From positions 22,683,730 through 22,747,729 of the forward strand of contig JARWIR010000001.1 in assembly GCA_029959085.1 (NCBI GenBank): a stretch of 64,000 nucleotides of DNA, written 5' to 3'. The notes beneath the pieces are model-generated. The model had not been told where the DNA came from. It did no database searches and saw nothing but the letters and a program-made list of their open reading frames with translations. A program made the position numbers and the translations under genes. This document shows positions 22,740 through 34,194 of the stretch, piece by piece. Each line of letters opens with the position of its first letter. Position 1 is the stretch's first letter. This DNA is from Nemophila menziesii (taxonomy: Eukaryota; Streptophyta; Magnoliopsida; Boraginales; Hydrophyllaceae).

Positions 22740-24052
22740 AAAACCCTTAACATAAAAAAAACCTTAACTAGCTTTGGTGTCGCCTAAGGTGTGATAAAAT
22801 AATAGATAAAATAAATGCAAATAAACACCCTAGGCTAGCTCGGTATTGCAAGTATTACAGGACGTATGCAAGTTTTAATGATAAGTGAATTCGTTCCTCA
22901 GAGACTACGAAAGTTAGAGAGAACTTATGCAAATACCAAGTGCAAGTATGAAAGCTAGAATAATAATACACAAGAAATAAAAGACAATTTTTGTTTGGTT
23001 TTTCTAACTAGAAAAATAAAGTACTAAATTTAAGCTAGAAAATTAAATAAGAAAAGAAGATAGTATGAGAGTTTAGCTCGAAAAATAGCAAGTAATCCCC
23101 ACTAACCTTGTTTATTCTAATCATGTAAGGGTGAATTATGTAGAATTGCAATAACCAGGATTCTAAATTCCTCCCTACCCCTATCAGGGTGGACTAGGGT
23201 GGCGACCTCACAATCACGAGGGGAATAAATAGGGTGCTCCTACGCCACTAGGTTCCTAAATGAGACTGGCCTTCTAATGATGATCGGTGGTTAAATCGTA
23301 CCCTAATGGTTATCTAGTTAGGCAAGCTCGTAAGGATCACTAACGCACACTAGATGTTTATGTGGTGTTTTAATAATTAGACACCCCTTCCGGGTGACCA
23401 TCTAACTACTATTAAGGTAATCCTATACTCGTGCACTAGCAAGGAAAACAGACAATAAGTCAAAACACATAAAACAAAGAATAAAACATTAATTCAATTC
23501 AAATGTAATTGACATCCCAAATTATAATAGATGTAAAACAAGTCTAGGGTTCATACCTATATTCTATATATCAAACTAAATTATAATTAGTTCATACAAG
23601 AGAAAGAAAAAAATTACAAATTGAAGGCTTGTGAAGGCATAATTTGATGCTTAACTCCTTCCACACTTCTTTTCTCTTGATGAAGGCTCCTTCTTGGCTT
23701 AAGGATTGGCCAAGGATGTGTTTCTACTTATTAGAGGGTGTATTTATAGGGTATAGGAAACCCTAAAATGTTTTCTTGGAGCAGAAGACAAGTATTGGAC
23801 TTCTAGCCTAACTCAAATTCGTAACCATAAAATATAGAAAATGTAATAAACAGTTGTTGTTTTGCTTTGGATGTAACTTCTTCAATACAGCTTCGATTGG
23901 CGCGTTCTTTATATCGAAACTAATCGTATCGGGAAGCTCTATAACTTTGCTTCAGACCGTTATTCCAAATTCCCAGCCATTTTTGAGTTATGATCAATTT
24001 AATGGACGTAGCTGCTGGAATTCAGATTTATTTGACAACTTTATCTTTTCCT
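22740..24052. other. Unclassified dispersed-repeat-like stretch
   Basis: The sequence has the texture of a non-coding part of a plant retroelement: an oddly CG-containing, non-AT-rich section around 23160-23420 (ACACCCCTTCCGGGTGACC) and a stretch at 23870-23960 (AACTTCTTCAATACAGCTTC). No terminal repeats and no coding domain were identified. Its last 9 bp begin the target duplication of the next element. Confidence 0.35.
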
Positions 24053-24611
24053 TTGTTATATGAGTAAATTCACCTTAGGGTCTTGAACACACCACCCTCT
24101 TCAAGATGAGGACCCGGCCTAGAGCCTCTTCTTACTAAAGACCTCAGGAAGTTTTTAACACATGAAACCCAAAACCCCTATTACCTTACTACACTTTTAG
24201 AATTATATATATACTAATTTATAAACCCACCAATTATAATTTTTAGATTAATATTCTCTCACCTCCCCTCCTCCCCTATCTCTCTCTCCTCCCCCATACC
24301 GCCACGCCACCGCCACCACCACCACCATAACACAAGCGCCGCCATCAACCACCACCAGCATGAGAACAACCACCACCACCACCACCATCTCCCTCCTCCC
24401 CCCAGCTCCCAAACCGCCTCGCGTGAAGCAGCCATGGAAAACTCCGTTTCACGAGCTCGTGAATCTGCTGGAGCAACCGGAGCTCCCTTCTTGTCTCGCC
24501 GGAGAAGAAGAGGACCACCACTGTTCGTGACCATCTCGGCGCTGCAACTGCTCGTGACCACCACCACGCAGGAGAAGATTAATGGAACCTTGAATAATTA
24601 TGGCTCTCCTT

Positions 24612-24726
24612 CTATCTACACTCGCGCAGCCATGGAAGCTTGAATAACCATGGCTCTCCTTCGATCTACACTCGCGCAGCCATGGAAGCTTGAATAACCA
24701 TGGATCTCCTTCGATCTACACTCGCG
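24612..24726. repeat. Short tandem repeat, 54-bp unit, about two copies
   Basis: The phrase ACTCGCGCAGCCATGGAAGC followed by TTGAATAACCATGG and CTCCTTCGATCT recurs at 24619 and 24673, with a weaker third start (ACTCGCGCAACCATGG) at 24719. It lies inside the GC-rich core of the MULE-like element. Confidence 0.7.
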
Positions 24727-25189
24727 CAACCATGGTTCGTGCAGTGAACCACCATCTATCTGGACCACCATCGCGCAACCATGGTCCTCTTCTTCTCCAG
24801 CCAGAGAGATGCCGCCGTGGAGATCTCCTCTTCTTGAAGCTCCGGCGAGCACCACTAGTCCAGCAAACAAGGAGTACTCTCTATAATACCTTGGCGAAGC
24901 TCCTTCTTCTTGTTCGAGTTCCATTGCAACAGATCTGCTCAGAAAATGGCTGGACCTCCTTTCTATGGCCATTACACGAAGCTCTCCTTCGATGCGCGAG
25001 CTGGTTCGACTGCAGTTTCGCCGGAGAAGATTGGTGATGGTCCCTTACGCATGAGTTTTTTTTTTCAGATCTGGTCAAGGTAGTTAAGTTAATTATTTTA
25101 ATATTTTTTATTGTATATTAATTTGTATTCAAATTTGTGTAATAAATAAAGATTTTTTTTTACTATGTTTTCTTTGTTCTCTAATAATA

Positions 25190-25410
25190 CTCATCGAATT
25201 AATAGAATACTCTCCAGTTTTTAAAATACTCCGAGATTTTCTTAGAGTACTCCGAAATTTTTCTTAGAGTACTCCGAGTTTTTCGTAGAGTACTCCGAGT
25301 TTTTCGTAGAGTACTCCGTAATTTTATTAGTGCACTCGAAGAAATTTAGAGAGTACTTTGCAAATTTATAGAGTACTCAGCAAATATATAGAGTACTCTA
25401 TGTTTTTTTC
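25190..25410. repeat. Minisatellite, about 20-bp unit, in MULE copy 3
   Basis: The unit GAGTACTCCGAGTTTTTCGTA repeats about six times between 25215 and 25320. Looser GAGTACT(C/T) words continue to 25400. It occupies the same place in the element as the GAGCATATTTT array of copy 2. Confidence 0.85.
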
Positions 25411-25679
25411 CGATACTCTATGTTTTTTCCGGTGACTGGTGGTCGGTGGTCGGTGATCGGAGGTCGGTGGTAGGTGGTCGGAGGTTGAAGGTAGGTGGGT
25501 AGTGGTAGGTAGAGGAGAGAGAAATAGTGACATCACACTTTTTGTCTTTTAGTGGTAGTAAGGGTAGGAAATACTATTATAAAAAATGAGGTCCCTAAGA
25601 AGAAAAGCATTTCTGGAACTACTCTATAGAGAAGAAAGATGGTTTCCAAGACCCTATATATAATTCACCCTTGTTATAT

Positions 25680-25984
25680 TTATTTCCTTTATCTCCAATT
25701 TGCATCATTATCTTCTTTCCTTTATCTCTTAGAATTGATTTGGCATCTAATTAATTACCATATATCTTTAAAGTTTCATAATTAACAAACAATTAAACCT
25801 GATATGCTTTAAAAATGATAAATAATCAAATTAAGACAAGAAATAGGAAAATACAATAATATAAGTAAAATTTGACATTTAATGTATTAAATACACCTAA
25901 AATGATGTCTCCAACTAAGATTAAATCATCACAAATAGGGAGACGTCAAGCTTAAAAATAAAGTTTTCAAAATAATAATAATAT
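25680..25984. other. Gene-free AT-rich stretch
   Basis: It contains the ACCTAAAATGATGTCTCC/AGGGAGACGTC words also seen near 4980-5030. No ORF. Confidence 0.4.
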
Positions 25985-26172
25985 GTGAGAACCGGATCGA
26001 AATAGGTTTGACCGGCTCATACAGTCGGTTCGGTTCCCAGTGTATACAACCAAAAAACTAGACCGGTCCGGACTGGAAAGATTGGAACTGGTGGACCGGT
26101 ACGGTCAGATAAGTTAGAGAACCGCTAGTAACCGGGTCGGTCCGGTCTGGACCGACCGATTGCCACCTTGAC
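25985..26172. repeat. CGGACCGG-rich hAT-like end
   Basis: The right edge on the reverse complement reads CAAGGTGGCAATCGGTCGG, close to the ends of the element at 39513-40704 (GGGTGGCTATCGG). Many ACCGGTCCGG and GGTCCGGTC words lie inside. The partner end is not identified. Confidence 0.5.
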
Positions 26173-27138
26173 AATAATAAAAAAAATACACATTAAGAAA
26201 CTTATTAATAAAAAGAAGCCTACAAAAAGTTTTTTTAATAAAAAACAACTCCTCCCGAAACTACCGCTACACTTGCACATAAAAAAAACAAGATAACGGT
26301 TCTCAAATTAAAAAGAAAACCAAAACTAAATGAAACCTAACACACAAAACCCACACAACACACAAACCGTACGAAAATTGAACAGTCGATGAGCGGGAGA
26401 AGAAAATCCATGGAGATAGTCGGTGGCGAACGGAGAAAAGCGACGGCAAAGGCAATAATCGATTACTGTAATAAACACCGAGCATAGGAAATTAAAAAAA
26501 CAAAGTTGTACCATACAAATCACAAATAAACACATACATAAGTCACTATATTCCAATTTTTATGATTATTTTGAGGTTTTTTAGAGTGTTTTTTTATTCG
26601 GTAGTGTTTTTTGCGTGTTTCATAAACAAAAACCAAGCAAATTTGCAATGCATGTCTTTTTTGTATGATTGTTTTACTGATTTTTGTTTGATTAACAAAA
26701 ATAATGATGACAAGTAACGATTTTTAGTAGTTTATAAGATTTTATGATGAATATGATCAAATACTATGATTAATATGAAAAAATTGGATTACTGCGATTA
26801 AACATGAGTAATATGTAAATCAAGAACCTATAGTGAAATTTATTCAAAAAAAATTTAGTATTATTGCAAAAAAAATGGATGATTAAGGAGTTACAGTGAA
26901 TTTTTTGGTAAATAAAGTGCAAATTATAGAGAAACTATGTAACTGAGGGACCTTACAGTGTAAGTTATGCATAATATAGAGACTTAAACTGTAAAACTTT
27001 GTATTCAGCATAATTCACTGAACCAAACAATAAATTCACTTAATCAAATAGTTAATTTATTGTTAGGAATAGTGAATTTGATATGATAATGTCAGTCCAG
27101 ATTAGTAAACTATTCCTTGTATTTGGAGTTTGTGTGAA
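26173..27138. other. Gene-free AT-rich stretch
   Basis: The antisense ORFs at 26303-26556 are hydrophobic, low-complexity readings with no family. From 26560 to 27080 the sequence repeats phrases such as ACAGTGAA and ATTGTGAA without clear periodicity. Confidence 0.35.
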
Positions 27139-29010
27139 TACAGGAAAATTATGGCTCCAAGAAGAAAAATAAACGAAGTAAACACAAGGAAAACGGTATG
27201 ATTGATGAAGAATTGTAACAACCAGGAAAATACAGGGACACTTATAAGTCGAATAAGAGTGGAATTGTAAATATAGTGATGAACAATGGGTTTAATGAAA
27301 CTCATATAGGATAGCGTAAGGAAACACCATTCTATGAACTAGTGAAAGGCCTATTTCATCTGAAGAAACACAAAAACAAAATAGTAATAAGGAAAGGAGA
27401 TACGATAACACAAGAAATCATAAGGTGTTACTCAAAAGAGAATGGAGATTTTATTTTAGGCAAACGAATAGTAAACTGAGAAGTGAAGATGTAAGTGTCA
27501 TTATGGGAATAAAGAGTGGAATAGAAGACTTCCCAAAAATCGGACATAAGCAAGTGTGTGCGATTACTGACTGGCATCATAAATACTTCAACAACAATAA
27601 TAAAGTGTCCACAAAATATATTAGAATAGTGTTAAGACAGGTTCTTAAATATATACAACATTTGGTGGGAGAAACTGAAGAAGATAGGAAGGAGAGAAGA
27701 GAAAGGTTGGAGAATAAAAGAAAAGAAAATTTCCCTGTATTGCTTACATTTTTCCTCCTGGGGTCGTTGATGTACTCAACTTATGGGACAATAGTAAGAA
27801 ACAAAGTTATTAGAATGATTGAAGTAATCTTAGGAAATATGAATGGGTACAACTGGACAAAAAAGTTAACTGACTTGTTAGAGGAGTCCTTAAAAGATAT
27901 GAGTGAGAGAAATCCAAAGAAAGTAATTGTTTGTGTCACATTAACAATTACTTGTAAAACTTGTAACAATAATCTATTATCTATATAGATTTATAAACTT
28001 GTACTGATATCATCCTTTGTTATCTTTCACAACCTTGGTTATACGAACACACAAGTTTGGTAATCAAATAAGGCCAAAAGCTTGGTCAAGACTTCCGAGG
28101 TGGAAGCTAAACGACTGAGATAACAAATTTTAAGGCAACCATGCTAGATAAACTGAGAAAGGAATAGGTAATTATACATAACAAAAAATATTGATATATA
28201 TAAGTCAAACATTTAACTAAAATTATATATATCTTTCACAAGTTATATAGAAGATGGTCATTACCATGAAGAACGAGAAAAACTCGGGTTAAAGTGGAAG
28301 ATGAAGAACAAGACGATGATAGTATAGTATATGGGACACAAAAAAGGTCAGGAGATTAGGAAGATGAGGAGGAGGAGGAGGAGGAAGAAGACGAGGAAAG
28401 AGAAGACGAAGAAGGTATTGAACAGATATGGAATTTCAAGAAATTCACTATTATAATTAGGAAATTCATTTTTTGTAACAATTAATTTCATGTTTATAAC
28501 AATGAATTTTTGAAAAAATAGATGATGTTACTATAAAAGAATTGCATGAATATTTGGATGTAGCTTACAAGAAACAACATCAACTCGAAAAAAAGAATTT
28601 CATATTGGAGAAGAAATTAAAAGAATAAAAAATGAAAAATAAGAAAAAGAATGAAGAAGTTGGAAGACAATGTGAACAAACTGAAAGAGAAGATTGAACA
28701 ATTAAAAACCGATAATACTGAGCTTGCGGTACAAATAGTTGAAAATGCTAGAACCAAGGAATTAGACGACAAAAAGGAACTGAACAACTATGTAAAATGA
28801 TCTATCACATATGGAATGAGTGAAAACACACCACCAGATATAGCAAAAGAGCAAGAAAGAGAACCGGAAAAGTAGCAAGAAATGGAAATTGAAAAGGAAG
28901 CTGAAGTTGTCGAAAAGGAGGAGGAAGGGGAGCCTAAACATGAGACTTAGGTAGATGTGGAAAAGGAGGTTGCAGAGAAGGATGCAGAAACCAAAAACGA
29001 TCCTATGTGA
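27139..29010 (+). pseudogene. MULE/Ulp1-associated ORF remnant (DUF1985-like)
   Basis: A possible first exon starts with MAPRRKINEVNTRKT at about 27150. Through several frames from about 27250 the order is FNETHIG, TPFYELVKGLFHL, DTITQEIIRCYSKENGDF, then after a frame change LRSEDVSVIMGIKSG, and at 27740 LTFFLLGSLMYSTYG followed by NMNGYNWTKKL. This series matches the N-terminal domain of plant transposon ORFs that accompany Ulp1-type proteases, as I remember the family. Downstream, 28290-28430 encodes a Glu/Asp run and 28520-29000 a Lys/Glu-rich coiled coil. No C48 protease catalytic residues are visible. Many stops; dead. Its right end meets a copia fragment near 29020. Confidence 0.55.
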
Positions 29011-30327
29011 CAGATCAACAAGAAGTTGTGGAAACCAAACATCTGTATAAATAAGTTGAAGCGGAGAATTTCTAGTAAGAGTTGATGTAGAAAACAGTAA
29101 CTTTTGCATTTAATTGCATTTGCACGAGTTACGAAAAACTCATGATTAATAGACGACGACATAGGAAGATTAAAATGGCGAATAACATGATTGAGATTTT
29201 TTTTTGTGATAGATGTCCTAATCGGTTGTGCCAATCTTGCGATGGGGCTTTGGTAGAGGCAAGTGCAAGCATGGAGGAGGATGAATTGGAAGAGAAAGAG
29301 GCAGTGGAGTTGGGTCATTCATAGACTTTGTCTTTATTCAAACCTTTCACGAGATGTGCCCCCGTGCAAAGATCCTTCACCATAAAGTAGGAAGGTAAAA
29401 ATTCAATAGAAACATTATTTGTAGAACAAAACTTAGAAACTGAGACAAGATTTTTGCTCATGCTTGGAACACACAAGACATTTTAGAGAATATATGGTTG
29501 AGAGGAAAAGAGAAGGTGTGTGGTACCCGTATGAGTTATTTGAAGACCCTTACCATCATCGATTAAAATCTCGTACATCCAATCATACTCAGAGTAGAGA
29601 GATAAATTATTCAGATCTGTTGTAACGTGATGAGACGCACCTGAATCAGTAATCCAATTTTGAGTTAACTGAGTGGAAAAATGTGCTCTAGTAAAAGAAA
29701 TGCTTGGTTGTTGGCGAGGAGATGAAGAGTTGTAAGATTTGTAAGACTGCGGAAGTGGTTGGGGAATTAATCCTTGTAGGCGACAATATTTCATAGCACC
29801 ATGGACTAGAATATTGCATGTTTGACAAACAATTTTGGTCAGGTTGGAATTGTATATATGTGTATTGCGGTTGGAGTTTGAATTTTGCCATGGACGTTGA
29901 GAAAATGGATTATTCATATCGGCGACAGAGTTTGTTTTAGTGGACCTTACAGATTGTTTATGATTAAAGGTAGATTTATTGGCGAAATTTACGGTAACAG
30001 GTTATGAACTAGGATGCTTTGTACGGTTTAGGTAGACTTCATAATCAATAAGTTTTTCATGCAATTCTTCAAACGAGACAACACTATCACGGGTACGAAT
30101 TGGTGCATCAATTTATTTGTAATCTGGACCAAGACCAATTAGAGCATGGAATACAATGTCATCTTGGTCAAGAGGTGCTCCAGCGAGAGCTTAAGAGTCT
30201 GCTACTATATTTATTTATTTTTTGCAGATATATGGATATAGTGTTGTCACCTTTGACAATTTTGCTAAGGGTCTCACAAAGCCCCATTTTCTACCACGTG
30301 TTGGTTTGGCATACATGGTCTCAAGTT

Positions 30328-30789
30328 ATGTTGTAGTTCTCGGTTTTGGGTGCTAGGCAACCGACCGGGGTCTAGTGCCTAGGCGGGATCACATGAGGCC
30401 TAGGCAGAATTATACGGTTTTGAATCCCGATGTGTAATTTTGTATATTTAGTAATATATATTAATTATAGTAATTTTAACTATCTAAGTCATAAAATTCA
30501 TCTAACAACACTATAGTAAATATAAAAATACTAAAAATTGAGTTATAATATCAACTAAATAATTGTCTTGAATAAGAAAAATAACAAAAAGGTCTATGCG
30601 GGCATGTTTTTCCATTATTCGGCGCATAGGCGACCATTTTTTGTCATTAATCGGTGCCTAGACGGGCTAGGCTCCTATTCCACGACGATTAAGGCGCTAA
30701 GAAAAAACGCCTAGAATTTTAACTAGGCGTAAGCGGCTGACATGGAAGTTGACGCCTAGGCGTGCCTAGACGGGGAGATCTACAATATA
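30328..30789. mobile_element. Nested TIR element in copia gag, 462 bp
   Basis: The left end is ATGTTGTAGTTCTCGG; the right end on the reverse complement is TATATTGTAGATCTCC. The copia gag sequence GGTCTCAAGTT is duplicated exactly at both sides (30317-30327 and 30790-30800). The interior has GCCTAGGCGG-type words resembling those of the MITE at 6260-6839, but with different termini. It has no coding capacity. Confidence 0.8.
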
Positions 30790-31294
30790 GGTCTCAAGTT
30801 TGGACCATACTTCACGTGAGTTGGTGGTTCGGGCAACATATAAGACTACAAATTGGGAGAGTGAGACTATTAAGGCACTTAGGAGAAGGTGGTCTTGACA
30901 TGGCCAAAAGTTGTACAAAGGGTTAAATGTGGCCAAAAGTTTTACAAATGGTTAAGAATGGTAGTATTATTTTCTCTAATTTGTTAAGAGTGATGGGAAT
31001 AGAGCCATCAATGTACCCGTATAGACTGTAACAAATCAGTTTGGACTACCATCGAGTGTGCCAAGAGATGTAATTTTCAGAGGTGGTTGAGCTATGGAGT
31101 TGATAGAGATTATATTTTTTGTTTGTAGAGGCGGAGATGGTAGGATCAGTGATTGGAGTGTTTATGATTGGTGTGTTAGTGGAGGATTTGTCGTCAGCCA
31201 TATTGATGAGAACAAAAGAAGAAGAAGAGAGGAAAAAAATCAGAGTATCAGGACGACGATCAAAAGGTTAGTTAAACTAATGGGTGTGATACTA

Positions 31295-31537
31295 TGAAGA
31301 AGAACAAAGAAATTGTAAAAGAAGGTTGTAATTTATTTGTATGTTTACATGGTTTTATATATACATCTAATGTCTTATGAAAAAGACATAGATCCTAAGT
31401 TAATGTCTAATATAATGCCTGGTGATTAATTACTAATATTATAATATAATCTAAACAAAATAAGTCATAGTCAAGATAAATTAAGGATAAATCAAGAATA
31501 AATTTAGTGCTCTTTTGTTAATTTATTTTCCTTAACA
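31295..31537 (-). repeat. Copia 5' LTR, 243 bp
   Basis: Read on the minus strand it begins TGTTAAGG and ends CTTCTTCA, the TG..CA rule for LTRs. TATATATAAAA lies inside near 31360 as the promoter. It is followed directly by TAGTATCACACCC, close to the TGGTATCAGAGC primer site that pairs with initiator Met-tRNA in plant copia elements. No second LTR is in the window. Confidence 0.75.
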
Positions 31538-31987
31538 GATAGGAGGAATAATGCACAAGCTTGGAGCCTTATTGATATTTATAACAAATGATCAATTATC
31601 TTAACAATTTCTAGAGTAGATTAGAGTAGTTTTTTTTTTGTCAAGAGATTAGAGTAGTTTTACACATTATAATTTGCTTGTTTTTCTACTCTTAGAGATT
31701 CCTCTATGAATGTCTCTTAAAGTTGGAGTAATGTTTTGATGTTAAGCTTAATAAAAATTGTTCACTGATAAAAAGAAAATGATACTCCTAACTAGTGCCA
31801 TGCAGTTCTTTTTGTTCTTAATAATACAAATCCACCAAACTCTCTTCCCATGCTCACGAATTCCCAGGCATTGAAATTAATTAAACTCTTCATTACTGCT
31901 GCAAAATGCGGCTCGGCACATAAAGAAAAATTGCGACTCTTCATATACTATCTCAATAACGATCTACTAGTAATTATAATTTTTTTT
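31538..31987. other. Upstream region of the DC1 gene
   Basis: AT-rich, no gene. It lies between the copia LTR and the DC1 promoter. A small direct repeat TTAGAGTAGTTTT occurs at about 31621 and 31649. Confidence 0.4.
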
Positions 31988-31995
31988 TATAAAAG
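31988..31995 (+). promoter_or_regulatory. Candidate TATA box of the DC1 gene
   Basis: TATAAAAG follows a T run, about 160 bp upstream of the chosen ATG at 32148. It is a good plant consensus at a normal distance. Assigned by eye. Confidence 0.5.
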
Positions 31996-32147
31996 CACCC
32001 TTACTCCTCAACTTTCCATATTCCCGATAAATTACTGCATTATGAGTATATCAATAAACGTGAAACCTATCCTTTGATAAACACAACAGGGCACTAGGAG
32101 AAGCTTGAGCCTTTCTTTTTGTTAGTTAAATAGTGGTACAACAGAGT

Positions 32148-34194
32148 ATGTACAGATTATGCAGTGAAAAGAAGAGGAGAGCAATGCAAACGATGAAGCT
32201 TTTCTGTGGTCACCATACGACGGTGGAATTTTATTCGCACTGGGACTTTCAATTCGAAAAACCAGTATTAATGTACAGATCTTGCAGTGTCTGTGATGGA
32301 TTTATAGCTGGCCAAGGCGCATATGGTTGTATACATTGTGGTACCTTCGTGCACATTTATTGTGCTGAATTACCACAATTGTTGGATCATCCCTTTCATC
32401 CACAACATGCACTCGTCATCCTTGGTGATGATCGCTATTATGATAAGGACTTTGACTGTAATGCGTGTGGATGTCATTTTTCTTCGAAAAGCGTTGGATA
32501 CTGGTGTGAAAAATGTCAATTTTATCTGGATATTGCATGTGCTTCCTTGTTTCCGAGTATCAAAAATAGTTGTGCGATTCATCCAATTGGCGAACCACAT
32601 CCGCTCTTCACTTGTGATAATCCCGGCTATTATGTTGGTGTTTGTTATTGTTGCAGGTTGAAATTCTCTACAACTGATCAAGTTAATGTGTGTACTGAAT
32701 GCCATCAAGTGTTGCATCAATCGTGTTCTTCTGTTAAGGAGATCTTTAATCATCCTTTTCATATCAATCACCCACTCACTGTTTATCCTCCATCCCAGAA
32801 TCACAATTACCTCGAATGCAGTGTGTGTTCCTCCAATAACTATTACGATGAAGGATTGTTTTATATGTTTGAGTGTAAAGAATGTGACTTTGCTCTCGAT
32901 TTTCGTTGTACTACTTTGGTGCCAACTCAAGAAGTCGACAATGAGAAGCCAGATGTTAATCACAAGCATCGCCTGATCGAGTCTAAAAGTAGCAAGGACT
33001 TGATCAACTATAATTGTTGTTGCTGCCATAAACGTATCAAAGATTCAATCTTCGTTTGTTTGGATTGTAAATTGGTATTTGATCGTGGGTGTCTCGATTT
33101 GGCTCATGAAATTACACATCCTTGTCATCCACAATACCCTTTACAACTAACACAGAAGGAAGAGTTTAAAGATGGCATAGATTTCTATTGGTCCGAAGAA
33201 AATGATACCTATGACTGTTGGTTGTGTGATGGCAGATCAACCTCTATTATTGCCTACTCTTGCAGCTGCGGAATTGAGTTAGATCCTTCTTGTGCTTTTA
33301 CCAAACCATTAGTTATAAACAAGCCAGAGTTTCACGATCATCCTCTTGCTTACTTCAGTGAACTCTGTAGTGAGAATGCACATCTCAATTGCACTCAATG
33401 TAAACGATACTGTGAGAGGGAATATTTTATATGTGTGGAGTGTAGATACATTTGTCATCTTAGTTGCTATCCACATTTGCCTCAAGAAATCAAACATGAT
33501 AGCCATACTGATCCGCTCATCCTCATGAATTCAGAAGTTTCAAATGGTAACAATGAAGATTTTGATCACCATTGTAGTATTTGCAAGAAATCAATAGACT
33601 TGTCTCATCCCACTTATATAAGTGAAGAAGGGGGTCGCTTCATTGCTCATCTCGGTTGTGTTGTTTTTCAAGTATAACCCAGCACATTTTATTTTTTTCA
33701 TTTTATAAGTTTTTTTTTTGAAAAGTTTACAATGACTTATTACTCGTGAATGTTCTCAGATTCTGCTTTGTATGGAAAAGGAGCCCACACAACATACTCT
33801 TGACACGACCACTAAGACATCATACCTTTTTAAAGAAGAGATGGTTGCTGCGATAGATGAAGAAGTTAACCTTATTAGAAACAAGGTAAACGAATTGATA
33901 GCTGAAATCTTGAAAATGAAAGTGAGGCGTGAACTGCTCATTAATTCTACAACATAAAGAGAGACACGTGGATTATTTTGAAGCTTTATAATGCTATTAA
34001 GTTTATTAATTTGTGTTTATCTTTTGCCACAGCTGGAAGGTGTGAATCCATCTTTCTCTCGTGATCATCTCTTTAAATGCTTTGATTATTTGACTTTCTC
34101 GGGTTGTCGAACCCCCGGTTTTGGTGGTTACGTTGGTGGTTTAGTGATGTTCTTTCTGGTATTTATTGGATTGTTTGCACTTCCAGTTGCTTAA
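32148..34194 (+). CDS. DC1 (Cys/His-rich C1) domain protein with membrane tail
   Basis: The long exon 32148-33671 gives 508 residues. The frame is open 15 bp farther upstream, but without an ATG; alternative starts are Met13 and Met16. The exon holds about six DC1 zinc-binding modules, each an HP(L)-type start then CxxC...CxxC pairs: around residues 80-140, 205-260, 270-320, 325-385, 395-445 and 450-505, plus a partial module at 20-75. The frame stops at 33677, but a donor CAA/GTATAA lies right at the end. Two in-phase exons fit: 33760-33921 (coiled-coil-like, EEVNLIRNKVNELIAEILKMK-type) and 34033-34194 (53 residues ending in GGLVMFFLVFIGLFALPVA, a likely membrane helix). Spliced length is 615 residues. 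DC1 proteins are a large plant family of mostly unknown role, some linked to defence and hormone responses. The 3' exons are an inference. Confidence 0.85.

Larger units (their letters stand above)
24062..25670 (-). mobile_element. MULE-like non-autonomous TIR element, copy 3, 1609 bp
   Basis: The left end is GAGTAAATTCACCTTAGGG; the right end, on the reverse complement, is GGGTGAATTATATATAGGG; both continue into GTCTTG. A perfect 9-bp target duplication TTGTTATAT flanks it (24053-24061 and 25671-25679). Read on the minus strand the order is the same as in copy 2: TIR, CT-rich block, CACCGGAAAAAA, tandem array (25190-25410), GC-rich core (24290-25040), GA-rich block, TIR. ORFs in the core (24434-24643, 24690-25037 and antisense ones) are low-complexity Pro/Arg/Trp readings of CCACCA and GAAGAA runs and are probably not genes. 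Confidence 0.88.
29025..31537 (-). mobile_element. Ty1/copia retrotransposon, 5' part, truncated
   Basis: On the minus strand from right to left: a 5' LTR (31537-31295), a primer-binding site TAGTATCACACCC, a gag start near 31200 (MADDKSS), the gag stretch SVVSFEELHEKLIDYE near 30070, a degraded zinc knuckle CQTCNILVHGAMKYC near 29800, the protease motif WITDSGASHHVT near 29650, then NLVSVSKFCSTNN and the LVKGLNKDKVYE stretch near 29340, then the pre-integrase and the integrase start SPLQLIYTDVW near 29040. The rest of integrase, RT, RNase H and the 3' LTR are gone. Several stops and frameshifts are present. A TIR element is inserted in gag at 30328-30789. Confidence 0.85.

Noticed and set aside
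24434..25037. Several ORFs in the CCACC-rich block as genes
   Set aside because: They are low-complexity readings in overlapping frames inside a defined transposon.
19935..26172. One 6.2-kb autonomous hAT element spanning the two CGGACCGG-rich ends
   Set aside because: The flanks give no 8-bp duplication, there is no transposase between them, and the interval contains an independent MULE-like insertion.
32133..32147. Upstream start of the DC1 protein at 32133
   Set aside because: The codon there is GTG. The first in-frame ATG is at 32148, the sensible start in a plant gene.
32370..33029. 219-residue antisense ORF within the DC1 exon
   Set aside because: It is a shadow of the coding strand, with no family resemblance.
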